Below are positions 44,848 through 54,339 of a DNA stretch of 64,000 bases, piece after piece. Location: NCBI RefSeq assembly GCF_000426545.1, contig NZ_AUFO01000007.1, positions 62,001 through 126,000 of the forward strand. The letters are read 5' to 3'. The notes below the pieces were generated by a model. The model did not search any database. It saw only the letters and a program-made list of their open reading frames with translations, and was not told where the DNA came from. Source of the DNA: Paenibacillus massiliensis subsp. panacisoli DSM 21345. GTDB lineage: Bacteria; Bacillota; Bacilli; Paenibacillales; Paenibacillaceae. A program made the position numbers and the translations under genes. Every line of letters begins with the position of its first letter. Within the stretch, counting starts at the first letter, position 1.

Positions 44848-46302
44848 ATGAATAAATCGAACCTGCTGCTGCAAGAGGTGCTTTCCAATCTCCAAGGCTG
44901 CTCGGATCTCATTATCCAGCCCTTCCAATTAGGTAGCCTGCCTTGCAAATTGCTATACATCGCCTCCATAACGAATACGCAGCTACTCAGAGAAGCTGTA
45001 ACCAAGCCGCTGCTGGAGGAAGCAACCCGTCTGCAGACAGACGAGCAGCTTTTGAACCGCATCCAGGATGAGGCTTTCTTCACCATATCTAATAAGACAG
45101 CTTCCACAGCCAAAGACGTGACCGATGCGATTGTAGCTGGTGAAGCTGCATTATATGTAGCTGGACAGCCACACATGCGCTTGTTCGAGCTGAAGCAGTA
45201 TCAGAGTAGATCCGTACCTGAATCCACTAACGAAGTTGTCGTTATTGGACCCCAGCAGGCTTTTGTAGAGGATATTCAGGTGAATATGTCACTGCTGCGT
45301 CATATCATCAAGCACCCCAAGCTCAAGACTGTAAAGTATGAGATTGGACGTTACACACGAACGACGATTTATTTGACCTACATTGAAGGACTGTGCAAGC
45401 CAGAGGTGCTGAAGGAAATTACCGAGAAAATGGATTCCTTCGATATGGATAGTGTGCTTAGCATCAATTACTTGGCCGAATACATGGCTGGCACCCCGTA
45501 CTCCCCTTTCCCGCAGAGTCAGTTCTCAGAACGCCCGGATTCTGTTGCTTCCGCCCTTATGGAAGGCAGGGTTGCCATTTTGCAGGATGGTACTCCTTTT
45601 ACGCTGCTTCTGCCTACGACTTTTTTCGCCATGATGCAGTCTGCCGAGGACTACTACCAGGGCTTCTATCCTGCCTCCTGGATTCGACTAGTCCGGCTCC
45701 TGTTCTCCATCATGTCCTTGCTCTTGCCTTCGATGTATGTAGCTATGACGACCTTCCATCCGGAAATCATACCGACAAGCCTCCTGCTTACAATCGCAAG
45801 TGCACGGGAGAATATTCCTTTTCCAGCTCTCATTGAGGCCTTGATCATGGAACTCACCTTTGAAGGGCTGCGGGAGGCCGGTATACGGATTCCCAAGCCG
45901 CTCGGACAGACTGTATCGATTATCGGCGGGATTGTCATTGGTCAAGCCGCTGTACAGGCGGGGATCGTATCCGCCCCTATGGTCATCGTCGTGTCTATTA
46001 CAGGGATTGCATCCTTCATTATCCCTCACTTTGAACTTAGCCTGACACTGCGTCTGCTGCGCTTTCCGATCCTGATCCTCGGGGGAACGCTTGGACTAAT
46101 CGGCATTGTGATGTCACTATTCATTACCTACTGGTACATGGTGAATCTTCGGTCATTTGGCATACCTTATATGCAGCCGCTTGCCCCCTTCGTGTTTCAG
46201 GATCTTAAGGATACGCTCTTGCGGGTACCCTGGTTCGATATGAAGCGACGGCCAAGCTCGTTTACGAATACCAATCAATTGAAAAGGCGGAGCTCCAAAT
46301 GA
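44848..46302 (+). CDS. Spore germination protein GerA family (A subunit)
   Basis: 484-residue A subunit of a nutrient germinant receptor in the spore inner membrane. It has an N-terminal soluble domain (about 1-250, including DLIIQPFQLGSLPCKLLYI and the conserved 'VVIGPQQAFVED'), then about five membrane helices with PTSLLLTIASARENIPFPAL, a hallmark of GerAA/SpoVAF proteins, and a short basic tail. ATG 44848 has GGGAGGG upstream at a longish 12 bases; the frame extends to 44764. It overlaps gerC by 4 bases (ATGA). The operon order A, C, small protein, B is common in Paenibacillus. Confidence 0.92.
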   Translation: MNKSNLLLQEVLSNLQGCSDLIIQPFQLGSLPCKLLYIASITNTQLLREAVTKPLLEEATRLQTDEQLLNRIQDEAFFTISNKTASTAKDVTDAIVAGEAALYVAGQPHMRLFELKQYQSRSVPESTNEVVVIGPQQAFVEDIQVNMSLLRHIIKHPKLKTVKYEIGRYTRTTIYLTYIEGLCKPEVLKEITEKMDSFDMDSVLSINYLAEYMAGTPYSPFPQSQFSERPDSVASALMEGRVAILQDGTPFTLLLPTTFFAMMQSAEDYYQGFYPASWIRLVRLLFSIMSLLLPSMYVAMTTFHPEIIPTSLLLTIASARENIPFPALIEALIMELTFEGLREAGIRIPKPLGQTVSIIGGIVIGQAAVQAGIVSAPMVIVVSITGIASFIIPHFELSLTLRLLRFPILILGGTLGLIGIVMSLFITYWYMVNLRSFGIPYMQPLAPFVFQDLKDTLLRVPWFDMKRRPSSFTNTNQLKRRSSK

Positions 46303-47462
46303 ACCCCTTAGTCTTTGTTCGCTCACTTCTGATGGTCACTCTTCTGTTCATGTGCAGTCTCCTCACGGGGTGCTCCTCCAAGGTAGAGATCAACGAACGA
46401 GCTTTTGTGAGCTCTATCTATGTGGACAAAGCTGAGAAACCAGGCGAGGTTGAGCTCACGATTAGCGTCCCGCTTCCGAACCGCATGGCTGGTGAGAACA
46501 CTGGTGGTGGTGGAGGCGGAGGCCGACCGTATGCCGTGTTCACCAAGACGGGCACATCTCTTACGGATGCTGCCGAGAAGCTGCAGACGGATCTGACCCG
46601 AAAGCTGTCCTGGGGACATGCACGAGTAGTTGTCTTCGGTCGTGAATACGCACAGGCTGGAATCGGAGATACGATTGAGTGGCTTTTCAGAGAACCGTTA
46701 TTTCACATTAACAGCTATATTTTTGTAGCACCAGGTAAAGCAAAAGATATCACGTCGCTAACCCCTGTGGCGGAGACGACTCCGGGTGAGGTCCTACGAG
46801 AATTTGCCAACCAACGCAATCTGCTGCAGACCCAGATACGGGATGTGCTGATGGCTGAGGCTGACAATCAAGGCTTTGTCGTCTCCTTGCTGAATATGCA
46901 GAACGAAAAGATGATTAGTGAAAATAATGAAAACATGAATTGGGTAGGTCTGCAGGGTGCGGCCATGTTCAAGAACATGAAGATGGTTGGGGAGCTGGAT
47001 CTGGATGAAGCTCGTGTTATCGCCTGGACAAGAAATAATCTCAAAACAGCCTCCATTACCATTGTGAATAAGAAGGAAAAGGCAAGTGTCTCTCTGTACG
47101 CGATCAAAAGCGATCTAAAAGCTCATATGTCGCAAGGAAAGCCGGTATTTAGCATCCACCTTTCGGCCAAGGGTCAGCTCCGTAGTATTTATCCACCGCA
47201 TAAGGCCGAAGAGATCAGACGAATTCAGCAGATTGAGAAGGAGCTTGAAACTCATGTAAATGATCTGCTATTGTCCGCGCTTCATAAGGCCCGAGCCCAT
47301 GAAGCCGACATAATAATGTCAGGCTATCGACTGGAGTGGAAATATCCCCATATTTGGGACAAGCTGCGGCCCCATTGGGCACAGCATTTCAAGGAAGACA
47401 TACAGTTCAAGGTTATATCCGATATTAGCATTCAATACTTCGGGTCAGAGTTCCGTACCTAG
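46299..47462 (+). CDS. Spore germination lipoprotein GerC family (C subunit)
   Basis: 387-residue C subunit. The N-terminus is a lipoprotein signal with lipobox LLTGC, so the protein is anchored to the outer face of the spore inner membrane. After the signal come the family's KVEINERAFVSSIYVDK and a three-domain body ending in a 'WDKLRPHWAQHFKED' segment close to the usual end. A Gly-rich insertion (GGGGGGG) lies at about 70. It shares ATGA with the A-subunit gene, so translation is coupled. Confidence 0.92.
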   Translation: MNPLVFVRSLLMVTLLFMCSLLTGCSSKVEINERAFVSSIYVDKAEKPGEVELTISVPLPNRMAGENTGGGGGGGRPYAVFTKTGTSLTDAAEKLQTDLTRKLSWGHARVVVFGREYAQAGIGDTIEWLFREPLFHINSYIFVAPGKAKDITSLTPVAETTPGEVLREFANQRNLLQTQIRDVLMAEADNQGFVVSLLNMQNEKMISENNENMNWVGLQGAAMFKNMKMVGELDLDEARVIAWTRNNLKTASITIVNKKEKASVSLYAIKSDLKAHMSQGKPVFSIHLSAKGQLRSIYPPHKAEEIRRIQQIEKELETHVNDLLLSALHKARAHEADIIMSGYRLEWKYPHIWDKLRPHWAQHFKEDIQFKVISDISIQYFGSEFRT

Positions 47463-47492
47463 CCTGAATTGCCAACAGGGAGGATGAAATGG

Positions 47493-47699
47493 ATGATCGT
47501 TATCCTGCTATATTCGGCGCTCGCATTAATGGAATGGAAGTTTATCGACAAACGGGACAAAAAGGACCACTACATGTTCATCATCCTGTTCTGTCTGTTT
47601 GTAATCTGGTGCGGTATGGCCAACTATGTGGATAAATGGCCACAGCCTAACAGCATCATCATGATGCTATTAGGCTGGATCGACGTACTCCTCAAATAA
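47493..47699 (+). CDS. Small membrane protein in the germination operon (GerD/GerT-like position)
   Basis: 68 residues with two hydrophobic helices (about 1-14 and 30-46) around a charged loop FIDKRDKKDHY. GGGAGG lies 9 bases before the ATG at 47493; the open frame starts earlier at 47469, inside that site. It lies 30 bases after gerC and 12 bases before the permease gene, so it is surely in the operon. Small two-helix proteins occur at this place in other Bacillales ger operons and may be a fourth receptor subunit (D-type). No closer identity is claimed. Confidence 0.7.
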   Translation: MIVILLYSALALMEWKFIDKRDKKDHYMFIILFCLFVIWCGMANYVDKWPQPNSIIMMLLGWIDVLLK

Positions 47700-47711
47700 G
47701 GTGGGAGATCT

Positions 47712-48839
47712 ATGAAAGTTAACAATTGGCAGATCTATCGTTTTGCGTTCGTGTACCTTTACTCACAAAATGTTGCATTTCTACTGCCCAGGTTATTTGG
47801 AATGAGCAACTACTATGGCTGGATCGCCCTGCTCGGGGGATATACAATATCCGGCTTCTTCCTGCTCCTTACCGTTAAGCTCGGGAGACTATATCCAGAT
47901 AAGCCATTTCAGGAATTCGGCGCTCGTATTATTGGCAAATGGCCGCATAAGGCTGTGCTTGCCTTCATCACCTTATACACCCTGGCACTTATCGGTATAG
48001 ATGTGGAGAATTTTATCGTATTTCTTCACTCGATGTACATGCCGGATACACCAGTCTGGATTACCATAATGCTCACTGTACTATGTATTTCGTTAGCTGG
48101 ACGCTCAGGGCTACTTACGATTGTATACATGGCTGAGGGCATTTTCCTTCTGCAATTGTTTACGACGGCTACTACCGTTCCTCCGACGATCAGTCAGGGG
48201 AATTATGATGTCCTAGTATCCATGATCACCAACCATGACTGGAAGCAAATAATAGTTCATTCCAGTATGACCGTGGCTTGGTTCACGGAATGGATCGTTA
48301 TGCTTTTTCTGGTGCCGACATATAGCTTCAATCGCAGAACGATGCGGTATTTGTTCTTTGCCGGATTTACGGTGGTGCTGCTGGTGATAATGTACTGGAT
48401 GATTTGCCTCATAAATTTTGGGCCATATTTATCCGCACAGCTACGTTATCCCTTGCTTGAGCTGATCAGATATGTAAGATTCGGGGATTTTCTGGACAAT
48501 CTCGACCCAGTGCTCATTTCCGTCTGGTCTACAACGATGTTCATTCGAAGCTCCTTCTTAATGTATGTGTGCTCCAACTGCGTCAAAGAGATCTTCAATA
48601 TCAACAAGCGTCGTATGCTTACCTTCATGATCGGAGGCACCGTAGCCATCACCGCTCTCCAGTATTCACGAGATCCGTCCAGTTATGAAATGGCACTTCG
48701 CTCGTATGCTCTGTACTTCAATGCGATCATTATCAATGCATTGCCACTACTGTATCTGCTCGTGCACCGTATCCGGTTCGGGAGACAGCAGCCTGAGGAG
48801 AACGGTACGTCAGCCGACCAGCATAACAAAACGGCCTGA
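47712..48839 (+). CDS. Spore germination permease GerB family (B subunit)
   Basis: 375-residue integral membrane subunit of the amino acid-polyamine-organocation transporter fold that binds the germinant. It has about ten helices, opening MKVNNWQIYRFAFVYLYSQN and containing YYGWIALLGGYTIS. It completes an A-C-(small)-B receptor operon. The GTGGGAGATCT leader gives a good ribosome site. The stop codon lies within the terminator hairpin stem. Presence of a complete receptor shows that the host makes endospores. Confidence 0.92.
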   Translation: MKVNNWQIYRFAFVYLYSQNVAFLLPRLFGMSNYYGWIALLGGYTISGFFLLLTVKLGRLYPDKPFQEFGARIIGKWPHKAVLAFITLYTLALIGIDVENFIVFLHSMYMPDTPVWITIMLTVLCISLAGRSGLLTIVYMAEGIFLLQLFTTATTVPPTISQGNYDVLVSMITNHDWKQIIVHSSMTVAWFTEWIVMLFLVPTYSFNRRTMRYLFFAGFTVVLLVIMYWMICLINFGPYLSAQLRYPLLELIRYVRFGDFLDNLDPVLISVWSTTMFIRSSFLMYVCSNCVKEIFNINKRRMLTFMIGGTVAITALQYSRDPSSYEMALRSYALYFNAIIINALPLLYLLVHRIRFGRQQPEENGTSADQHNKTA

Positions 48840-48875
48840 GTCTTGATGTGACATCAAGTCCAGGCCGTTCTTCAT
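48829..48875 (+). terminator. Terminator of the germination operon
   Basis: Arms AACGGCCTG and CAGGCCGTT plus an inner CTTGATGT/ACATCAAG stem. The downstream T-run is short (TTCTTC). Confidence 0.7.
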
Positions 48876-48987
48876 GAGTATAACTCGCTGATACATCCTG
48901 CATATCCCCCATCACTACCCATCAACTACCCGTCAGCTTCACTATCGGCCACCTATACCCTAACAGACTGCTTTACACAAATGATCA

Positions 48988-49083
48988 TCATTGTTCATTT
49001 AATTCAGCAATAGATTCAGCTTTTTCACTACTTGCTACTATAATCACAACCAGGACAATCCCCGCTATTACGGTAGTTAACAT
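48988..49083 (-). CDS. Putative 31-residue membrane peptide
   Basis: Translated by hand: MLTTVIAGIVLVVIIV then ASSEKAESIAELNEQ. One hydrophobic helix with an acidic tail. AGGAGAGAGG lies 7 bases before the ATG, a strong ribosome site for so short a frame. It sits in the 404-base gap between gerB and telA, otherwise holding only terminators. It could be a small stress peptide or a type I toxin-like peptide; the evidence is the frame and its ribosome site only. Confidence 0.45.
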   Translation of the reverse strand: MLTTVIAGIVLVVIIVASSEKAESIAELNEQ

Positions 49084-49193
49084 ACGTATACCTCTCTCCT
49101 CAGAACAGATGTATTCCAATTCTTACGAGATTGTATGCATAGGAATCAGATGTATGTTATTCTCCCCGGAAATCTCCTTCGTAAACTTTATAA

Positions 49194-49226
49194 AAGAAAA
49201 AGACACCTCATATCAGGAGGTGCCTT
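49194..49226 (-). terminator. Terminator of the telA operon
   Basis: On the minus strand GGCACCTC/GAGGTGTC with loop CTGATAT, then TTTTTC, just after the telA stop. Confidence 0.82.
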
Positions 49227-49243
49227 CTGTTAAAGTTATGAAA

Positions 49244-50347
49244 TTAGTCCAAAAAGGAACTTAGTGCGTTGCGATCTGCACTGCCTGTATTTTGAATAGC
49301 TGGCCCCTTAGAACCCTCTAAACCAAGACGCTCACTCATCTTCGCATTCAAAGCGGTCATCTTGGTTGTATAGTCATTACAGCTCTCAATGATACGACGG
49401 TTGGACTGCTCTGACGAATCCAATGCAGACATCAGATCGCCAATTGCCTGATTGACAGCTTCAATAGACATAGCTGGTTTGGACATCAGCTCGTTTGTAC
49501 GCTCTGTGGTTGTGCGCAGCAATCTTGCATTTTCCTTAAACTGATCTTCAATAGTCTTGTTTGTGGCTTCGACTGCAGAGATGACCTTCTCCTGATCGTT
49601 CAAGGCCATAGCAATCATAGCAGATACTGTGATCAGGTTCGCTGTCTTATCAATCGCATTGTTCACAGAGTCGATCAGCTTGTCATTGTTATCATTAATG
49701 ATATCTGTTGCAGCAATCGCTTGATTATATAGCATAATCATCTCGGTCATTGATTGAATGCGGCTCACCACCTTACGTAGTCCGCGTTCAAGATGGGGCT
49801 TCCGGTTCTCATTCTCTTGCTTGGCAATCTCAGCCTCGAACAGTGTCTTCAATTCGTTGCCGAAGGCAATCTTCGTCTGCAAATTATAAATCTCTTGAAT
49901 GGAAGACCGCTTCAATTGACGCATATTCACAATGTTTTCTTGGAGATTATCCTTGCCATCCCGCAGGGCGTTAATGATGCTATCAATATTCTTACGCACT
50001 GATTGATAGCGATATACATAATTTTTAAGTGGGCTCTTGCGCAGAAGACGTCCGAATAAGCTGACATTTTTGCTTTGCTGAAGACTTTCACATTCGTCCC
50101 GTAGCTTCAGAATCATGTTGGATACTTCAGCGCGATTGCCGGACATCAGATCATTTACAGGACGGTCCAGTTGTTTCAGCGTCATTCCAGCACGCTCCTG
50201 GGTCTTGATGCCTAGACTTCCAATATCGTCCATCAGTGTATCTAGCTGAAACACATCACTTTGAGATACGCGCTGAATGAGTTGCGCCGCCTCCTGAGAA
50301 ACTCGCTGCTCATCCTCTTGCTTTAATTGAATCCAATCCGTAGCCAT
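49244..50347 (-). CDS. telA: Toxic-anion resistance protein TelA family
   Basis: 367-residue helical cytoplasmic protein of the TelA/KlaA family (B. subtilis YaaN/YceH relatives). Seen are the long coiled-coil region and family-like stretches SLGIKTQERAGMTLKQLDRP and SGNRAEVSNMILKLRDECESL, which I recognise by pattern. The family is linked to tellurite tolerance and envelope stress but its molecular action is unknown. It lies 11 bases after the membrane gene below, under the promoter at 51236-51264, and next to a complete ter set, which is the normal context. Confidence 0.9.
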   Translation of the reverse strand: MATDWIQLKQEDEQRVSQEAAQLIQRVSQSDVFQLDTLMDDIGSLGIKTQERAGMTLKQLDRPVNDLMSGNRAEVSNMILKLRDECESLQQSKNVSLFGRLLRKSPLKNYVYRYQSVRKNIDSIINALRDGKDNLQENIVNMRQLKRSSIQEIYNLQTKIAFGNELKTLFEAEIAKQENENRKPHLERGLRKVVSRIQSMTEMIMLYNQAIAATDIINDNNDKLIDSVNNAIDKTANLITVSAMIAMALNDQEKVISAVEATNKTIEDQFKENARLLRTTTERTNELMSKPAMSIEAVNQAIGDLMSALDSSEQSNRRIIESCNDYTTKMTALNAKMSERLGLEGSKGPAIQNTGSADRNALSSFLD

Positions 50348-50358
50348 CTCTATTCCTC

Positions 50359-51129
50359 CTATAATTCCGAGCTATTGTATCGCTGGTGAATGAGCTCCGC
50401 CTTACTTTGCAGCTCGATAAGGTCCTTATGCTCAATCGTAGACACGATTTCGGTAATCTTCGCATCTACATCCCTCAGACCATTAAGCAGTGTTCGCCGA
50501 TTAGTCCGTTTAGCATCACCGCTAAGACGAAGGAACGGATTTATCAAGCTGTTCAAATCCTTGAGAATCAGCCTTCGTACCGTATGATTGACATCGCCGT
50601 TGTTCAAGGCATGCAAATCCGGTATGACACGCTGCAGCCGGGCAAACAGAGACAAAGACTTCTCCACAATCTCATTATCCAGCTCATTTTTTCTACCCTC
50701 GGAGATAACCATATCCTCAAGAACTTCAAGATAAGCAATAACAGGTCCAAATACAGGATCTTGCTCCGTTAGTGCATCCGGACGACTCATCTCCGGCGAT
50801 TGCTGCGATTGTTGCTGTTGATTTTGTCGCTGATCTCCAATAGAGCTCTCACCAGAATGATATGAACCATCGAGATCGCTAGAGCTACCTGCACGGGGTG
50901 GCTGCATGTCCATACCGGCTTGCTCTTGTCTCAGACGTGACTCTCGACGCTGATTAGCATCTCTAGGCTCTGCCAGAGGTGCCCTCGTCGACGAAGGAAT
51001 CATACTTCCTACCAAGGTAGCCAACGCCGGTATTGCCCAGGACACAAACTCAGGCATGAGAGGGCTGCTGATCGCCGCGACAACATACCCGATTAGAGCT
51101 CCCCATAAGATTTTAGTAGTTCTTAACAT
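50359..51129 (-). CDS. TelA-partner membrane protein, XpaC-like by position
   Basis: 256 residues. Two short membrane helices at the N-terminus (about 8-22 and 28-44), then a low-complexity Gln/Ser/Asp linker (about 50-118), then a helical C-terminal domain (about 125-256) with VRRLILKDLNSLINPFLRL. In B. subtilis, TelA-family genes sit next to xpaC, whose product also has two N-terminal helices and a helical domain, so I propose an equivalent; sequence similarity is not clear by eye. It is the first gene of the telA operon and would hold TelA at the membrane. Confidence 0.6.
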   Translation of the reverse strand: MLRTTKILWGALIGYVVAAISSPLMPEFVSWAIPALATLVGSMIPSSTRAPLAEPRDANQRRESRLRQEQAGMDMQPPRAGSSSDLDGSYHSGESSIGDQRQNQQQQSQQSPEMSRPDALTEQDPVFGPVIAYLEVLEDMVISEGRKNELDNEIVEKSLSLFARLQRVIPDLHALNNGDVNHTVRRLILKDLNSLINPFLRLSGDAKRTNRRTLLNGLRDVDAKITEIVSTIEHKDLIELQSKAELIHQRYNSSEL

Positions 51130-51235
51130 AGCTTGTCCTCCTGACTCTTACAACACCTAGAAGGGTAAACAACCGCTCTCCATAGCCATTCCTTACGCTA
51201 ACAGATGTCTCACCCCGAAGTGTGTACTATCTGAT

Positions 51236-51264
51236 ATCTTAAGAAAACATGCAGAAGGTGTCAA
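51236..51264 (-). promoter_or_regulatory. Sigma-A promoter of the XpaC-like/telA operon
   Basis: On the minus strand TTGACA (51264-51259), exact 17-base spacer, TAAGAT (51241-51236), near consensus. The predicted start is about 51229, 100 bases upstream of the first gene. It makes telA transcription independent of the biosynthetic operon upstream. Confidence 0.75.
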
Positions 51265-51301
51265 TCTATGGAAAGCTCACACCCATCGTCGGATATTCAA
51301 A

Positions 51302-52354
51302 CTATGAATCCGCCGCATGCCCTCGCACCTTCCCGGCATCGATCACCAGTGGCTGTTCAACATGGCTCGCAAGGATGCCATACTGCGGCTGCAATTCACC
51401 CACACCCAGTCCAAGGGCAAGCCGGACGGCCAGATAAGGAAAGTTAATGCCCGACAGGCAGGAGGTGTGCAGGCCTCCCGACATACGCGGATTAATCTCC
51501 AGTAGCTTAGGAACTCCACTGTTATACTTCATCTGAATATTGAAGTTGTAGGGAATACGATAGGCTGCTGCAACATCGGCTGCAATCTGTAATAGCTCCG
51601 TATTCTCTTCTAACAAGCGAAGACGACCGCCTGCCTTGCGTCGTGGAACCGCAGCAAGCAGCTGCCCTTCCCTGTCTGCAAGACAATCAATGCTATATTC
51701 GTATCCTTCCAGCAACTCCATGACCATAATATTCTGGAATGACTCTACCGAAGAAAAGGCAAGATATGCGTCCTCATAGCTTATTCGGTTCTGGGCATGT
51801 CCGAATAGCTCCTGTAGTGGATTTCGACTGTTATCTATGACACGGAAGCCCATCCCACCCTCTCCGTTGCAGGGCTTGAAGCACACTTTAAATCCCTGAT
51901 CAACCAGTGCTTCGTACGCTTTGGAGAACTGATCTGCATTACTAACAGCATAGTATTCAGGAATCTGCATGATCCCCAGCTCTCTGACTGATTGGTAAAA
52001 GCGATCCTTTTCCATAAGCTGTTCCAGCAATTCTGTATCGCTTAGTACCATGACCCTCGTACCATTCGTTTCGAAGAGATGAATATTTCTACTAATATCA
52101 AGCATATTCCAACGGGGAATAAAGACATCAATCTGGTGACGAGAGCAAAAATCCAGACAGAATTCAACATACTCCATCCCTGTCACTTTAGGCTCCTGCT
52201 CTGCATGATCACAGCCCTGAAGCGCCATATTCGCCGGATCGGAATGGGTGCCATAGATCTCAAATTGCATGCCATCCTCATTATTCCGAATCAGATTCAT
52301 ATAATGGTAGGCAACGGAGAACCAGCGGTTAAAATAAATTCGCACTTTATTCAT
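51302..52354 (-). CDS. ATP-grasp ligase of the Ter biosynthetic module
   Basis: 350-residue ATP-grasp enzyme that would join a carboxylate to an amine or similar nucleophile using ATP. The nucleotide-binding loop is PCNGEGGMGFRVI, and the metal-binding LLEINPRMSGGLHTS occurs near 290-305. The family has been described in Ter gene clusters as part of a pathway to a nucleoside-like molecule. It overlaps the HAD gene by 4 bases (ATGA), so translation is coupled. Last gene of the five-gene biosynthetic run. Confidence 0.85.
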   Translation of the reverse strand: MNKVRIYFNRWFSVAYHYMNLIRNNEDGMQFEIYGTHSDPANMALQGCDHAEQEPKVTGMEYVEFCLDFCSRHQIDVFIPRWNMLDISRNIHLFETNGTRVMVLSDTELLEQLMEKDRFYQSVRELGIMQIPEYYAVSNADQFSKAYEALVDQGFKVCFKPCNGEGGMGFRVIDNSRNPLQELFGHAQNRISYEDAYLAFSSVESFQNIMVMELLEGYEYSIDCLADREGQLLAAVPRRKAGGRLRLLEENTELLQIAADVAAAYRIPYNFNIQMKYNSGVPKLLEINPRMSGGLHTSCLSGINFPYLAVRLALGLGVGELQPQYGILASHVEQPLVIDAGKVRGHAADS

Positions 52355-53178
52355 GAAGCGGCCTCCCCTGTCAATGCTTGATAAGTAGTTCGCACGTAGT
52401 CCAAGATCTCATTGGCTGCGAACACACCAGACTGCTCGGTGAAGACATAGGGCACAAGTTCAGGATTACGTTGCTGTTCCCGATACAATTCACCATGCCT
52501 GGGAGCAATCGCGTAGTCCGCCCCATCCAGCAAGCAACGATCCAGCAGCGAATCGCCCGATGCCAGCACCGCTTCAGCACCTACAAGCTGGCGTATATGT
52601 TCAACTGCATTATGCTTGTTCACCGCTGACGGAACCAGATACAGCTTGCGACCCTGGATGGACGCCTCCCAGCCAAGAGAATCAAGCTGGCCAATGGTGT
52701 CCATTACTGCCTCTAGTGGCATGTTATCGCGCTGGATCACATAAGCGAAGAAGAGCTCATCACACAGTCGTCCTCCAATGACCCATTCATCACTCATCAC
52801 CGGCTTGAATAAACGCATCACTTCATCAGGGGCTGCTGCGTTCTTCGAGAGCTGTGCGCGAATTCGTTCATTCCAGGAGGCCTCCACTTGACCATCTATG
52901 AGTATATTCCCCCCATTACTAGTGATCGCATATGCGGGTATAAACTCCTGCTGAAAAATTCGAATACGTTGATATTGCTCCACTGTACGGGTTGTAACAG
53001 GAACAAAAGTAATCTGCCGGGATATTAGCTGCAGCTCCTGTAACGCCGACTCTGACATATAAGCCGACAGCTTCCCGTCAATCCATTCCACAGGCACAAG
53101 ACCCTCGCTCCCCTCAGGAACACCCATCGAGCGACGAGAATAGATCAACGTCTGATCAAGATCACTGGCAAAAATCAT
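52351..53178 (-). CDS. HAD-family phosphatase of the Ter biosynthetic module
   Basis: 275-residue haloacid dehalogenase-type hydrolase. Motif I is MIFASDLDQTLIYS at the N-terminus with the nucleophile Asp6 and general acid Asp8. Motif II is likely PVTTRT, and motif IV is in 'ASGDSLLDRCLLDGADYA'. It would remove a phosphate from an intermediate. Both ends overlap neighbours by 4 bases (ATGA), so it is made with the StiP protein and the ATP-grasp ligase. The metabolite remains unknown; the enzyme class is clear. Confidence 0.88.
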   Translation of the reverse strand: MIFASDLDQTLIYSRRSMGVPEGSEGLVPVEWIDGKLSAYMSESALQELQLISRQITFVPVTTRTVEQYQRIRIFQQEFIPAYAITSNGGNILIDGQVEASWNERIRAQLSKNAAAPDEVMRLFKPVMSDEWVIGGRLCDELFFAYVIQRDNMPLEAVMDTIGQLDSLGWEASIQGRKLYLVPSAVNKHNAVEHIRQLVGAEAVLASGDSLLDRCLLDGADYAIAPRHGELYREQQRNPELVPYVFTEQSGVFAANEILDYVRTTYQALTGEAAS

Positions 53179-54326
53179 TCTCCTCCCCCCTTAACAGAGC
53201 GGATGATGCCGCAGCAGGAATACGTCAAGCCTGGGAATACTTCCACGGGCACTCCTCGTTCCTTGGCAAGCAGCCTAATATGCTCCAAGTGTGGATTATC
53301 CGGGTGATTCACGAGGATTTTCCACGGAATGCGTCTAAGCAATACTCTGGTGGTCTCACCAATCCCCGGCTTCACCAGATTGATATCCTGGATACTAAAT
53401 GCCCGCTGGATCGCTTCAATATCCTTCTTTCCTTGCCAGGTGACTTCAGGTGGATGGTGTAGCAGCTCCTTCGCTTGCTGCGATGCAGCGGCTGCAACAT
53501 CAGAGAAGCAGTCCGATATTGTATCTACGAAAAGCTGTGACAGATCCGAGCCTTCCCATTCCTTATACCATTTGGCACCATGGAAATCATCAGCTCCAAT
53601 TAGATCGTCGCGCAGTACGGTACGGCTCATTAATCCAGAGACTGTGGAGTTCAGACATGCACTTGGTATCAAATAGTCTTCGCGGGTACCGTAAGTTGAC
53701 GAGCATTGTCCCGGATCAGCCAGTACAGCCAAATCATCATCTAGCCTCACGCCATAGCGCTGCTCAAAATCACGGCAGGCCTCGATGAGCACCTGGCGAA
53801 TGGCTCCTTTGCCTGTCCAGCCGTCAATGAATTGAAGCTTTGCATCCAGTCCATGCTGCTGCAAGATATATAGGATCGCATTTTGGTCAATGCCTTTGCC
53901 CCGGATGATGGAGATACTATAATGGGGAAGATCTGCACCATACTTCATTTTGATAAAGCGCTTCACCAAAATACCAATCGGTGTTCCGGCACGAGCCAGT
54001 GATACCAGAATCGCCTGTGGCCCCTTCTTGTGCATGATGCATTCGGCTACCGTAGCAGCTGCCAAAGCAACCTTAGTAGCTGATTGTGCAAGGGTCTGGT
54101 GGAACAGCTCTATATATTCATCCGTGGGGTGGTACTCCACAGGCAGCATCTCCGAATAATGCACACCCGACTGAATGGCATATTCACGCTCACCGGTCTC
54201 TTTTTCCAAATTGACGTTACTCAGGTCCTTTAACAGAAATACAGCATCAGACGGATCATAGCTTCCCATAGGCTCAGGCGGCTTCACCTTACGCTGCATT
54301 AGCTGTTCAATCGTTGATAGATTCAT
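53175..54326 (-). CDS. StiP/PRTase_1 protein with C-terminal PELOTA-like domain (Ter module)
   Basis: 383 residues. The family (Pfam StiP, formerly PRTase_1, with PELOTA_1) is recalled from Ter clusters. Seen are a large N-terminal domain with ATVAECIMHKKGPQAILVSLARAGTPIG, GADLPHYSISIIRGKG and 'FIDGWTGKGAIRQVLIEA', and a C-terminal segment of about 80 residues (IPWKILVNHPDNPHLEHIR) for the PELOTA-like RNA-binding fold. Some describe it as a cysteine protease; the exact reaction is not settled to my knowledge. ATG 54326 has AGGGGG 9 bases upstream; the open frame runs to 54401 without a ribosome site. Confidence 0.82.
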   Translation of the reverse strand: MNLSTIEQLMQRKVKPPEPMGSYDPSDAVFLLKDLSNVNLEKETGEREYAIQSGVHYSEMLPVEYHPTDEYIELFHQTLAQSATKVALAAATVAECIMHKKGPQAILVSLARAGTPIGILVKRFIKMKYGADLPHYSISIIRGKGIDQNAILYILQQHGLDAKLQFIDGWTGKGAIRQVLIEACRDFEQRYGVRLDDDLAVLADPGQCSSTYGTREDYLIPSACLNSTVSGLMSRTVLRDDLIGADDFHGAKWYKEWEGSDLSQLFVDTISDCFSDVAAAASQQAKELLHHPPEVTWQGKKDIEAIQRAFSIQDINLVKPGIGETTRVLLRRIPWKILVNHPDNPHLEHIRLLAKERGVPVEVFPGLTYSCCGIIRSVKGGGE

Positions 54327-54339
54327 GCTCAACTTCCCC

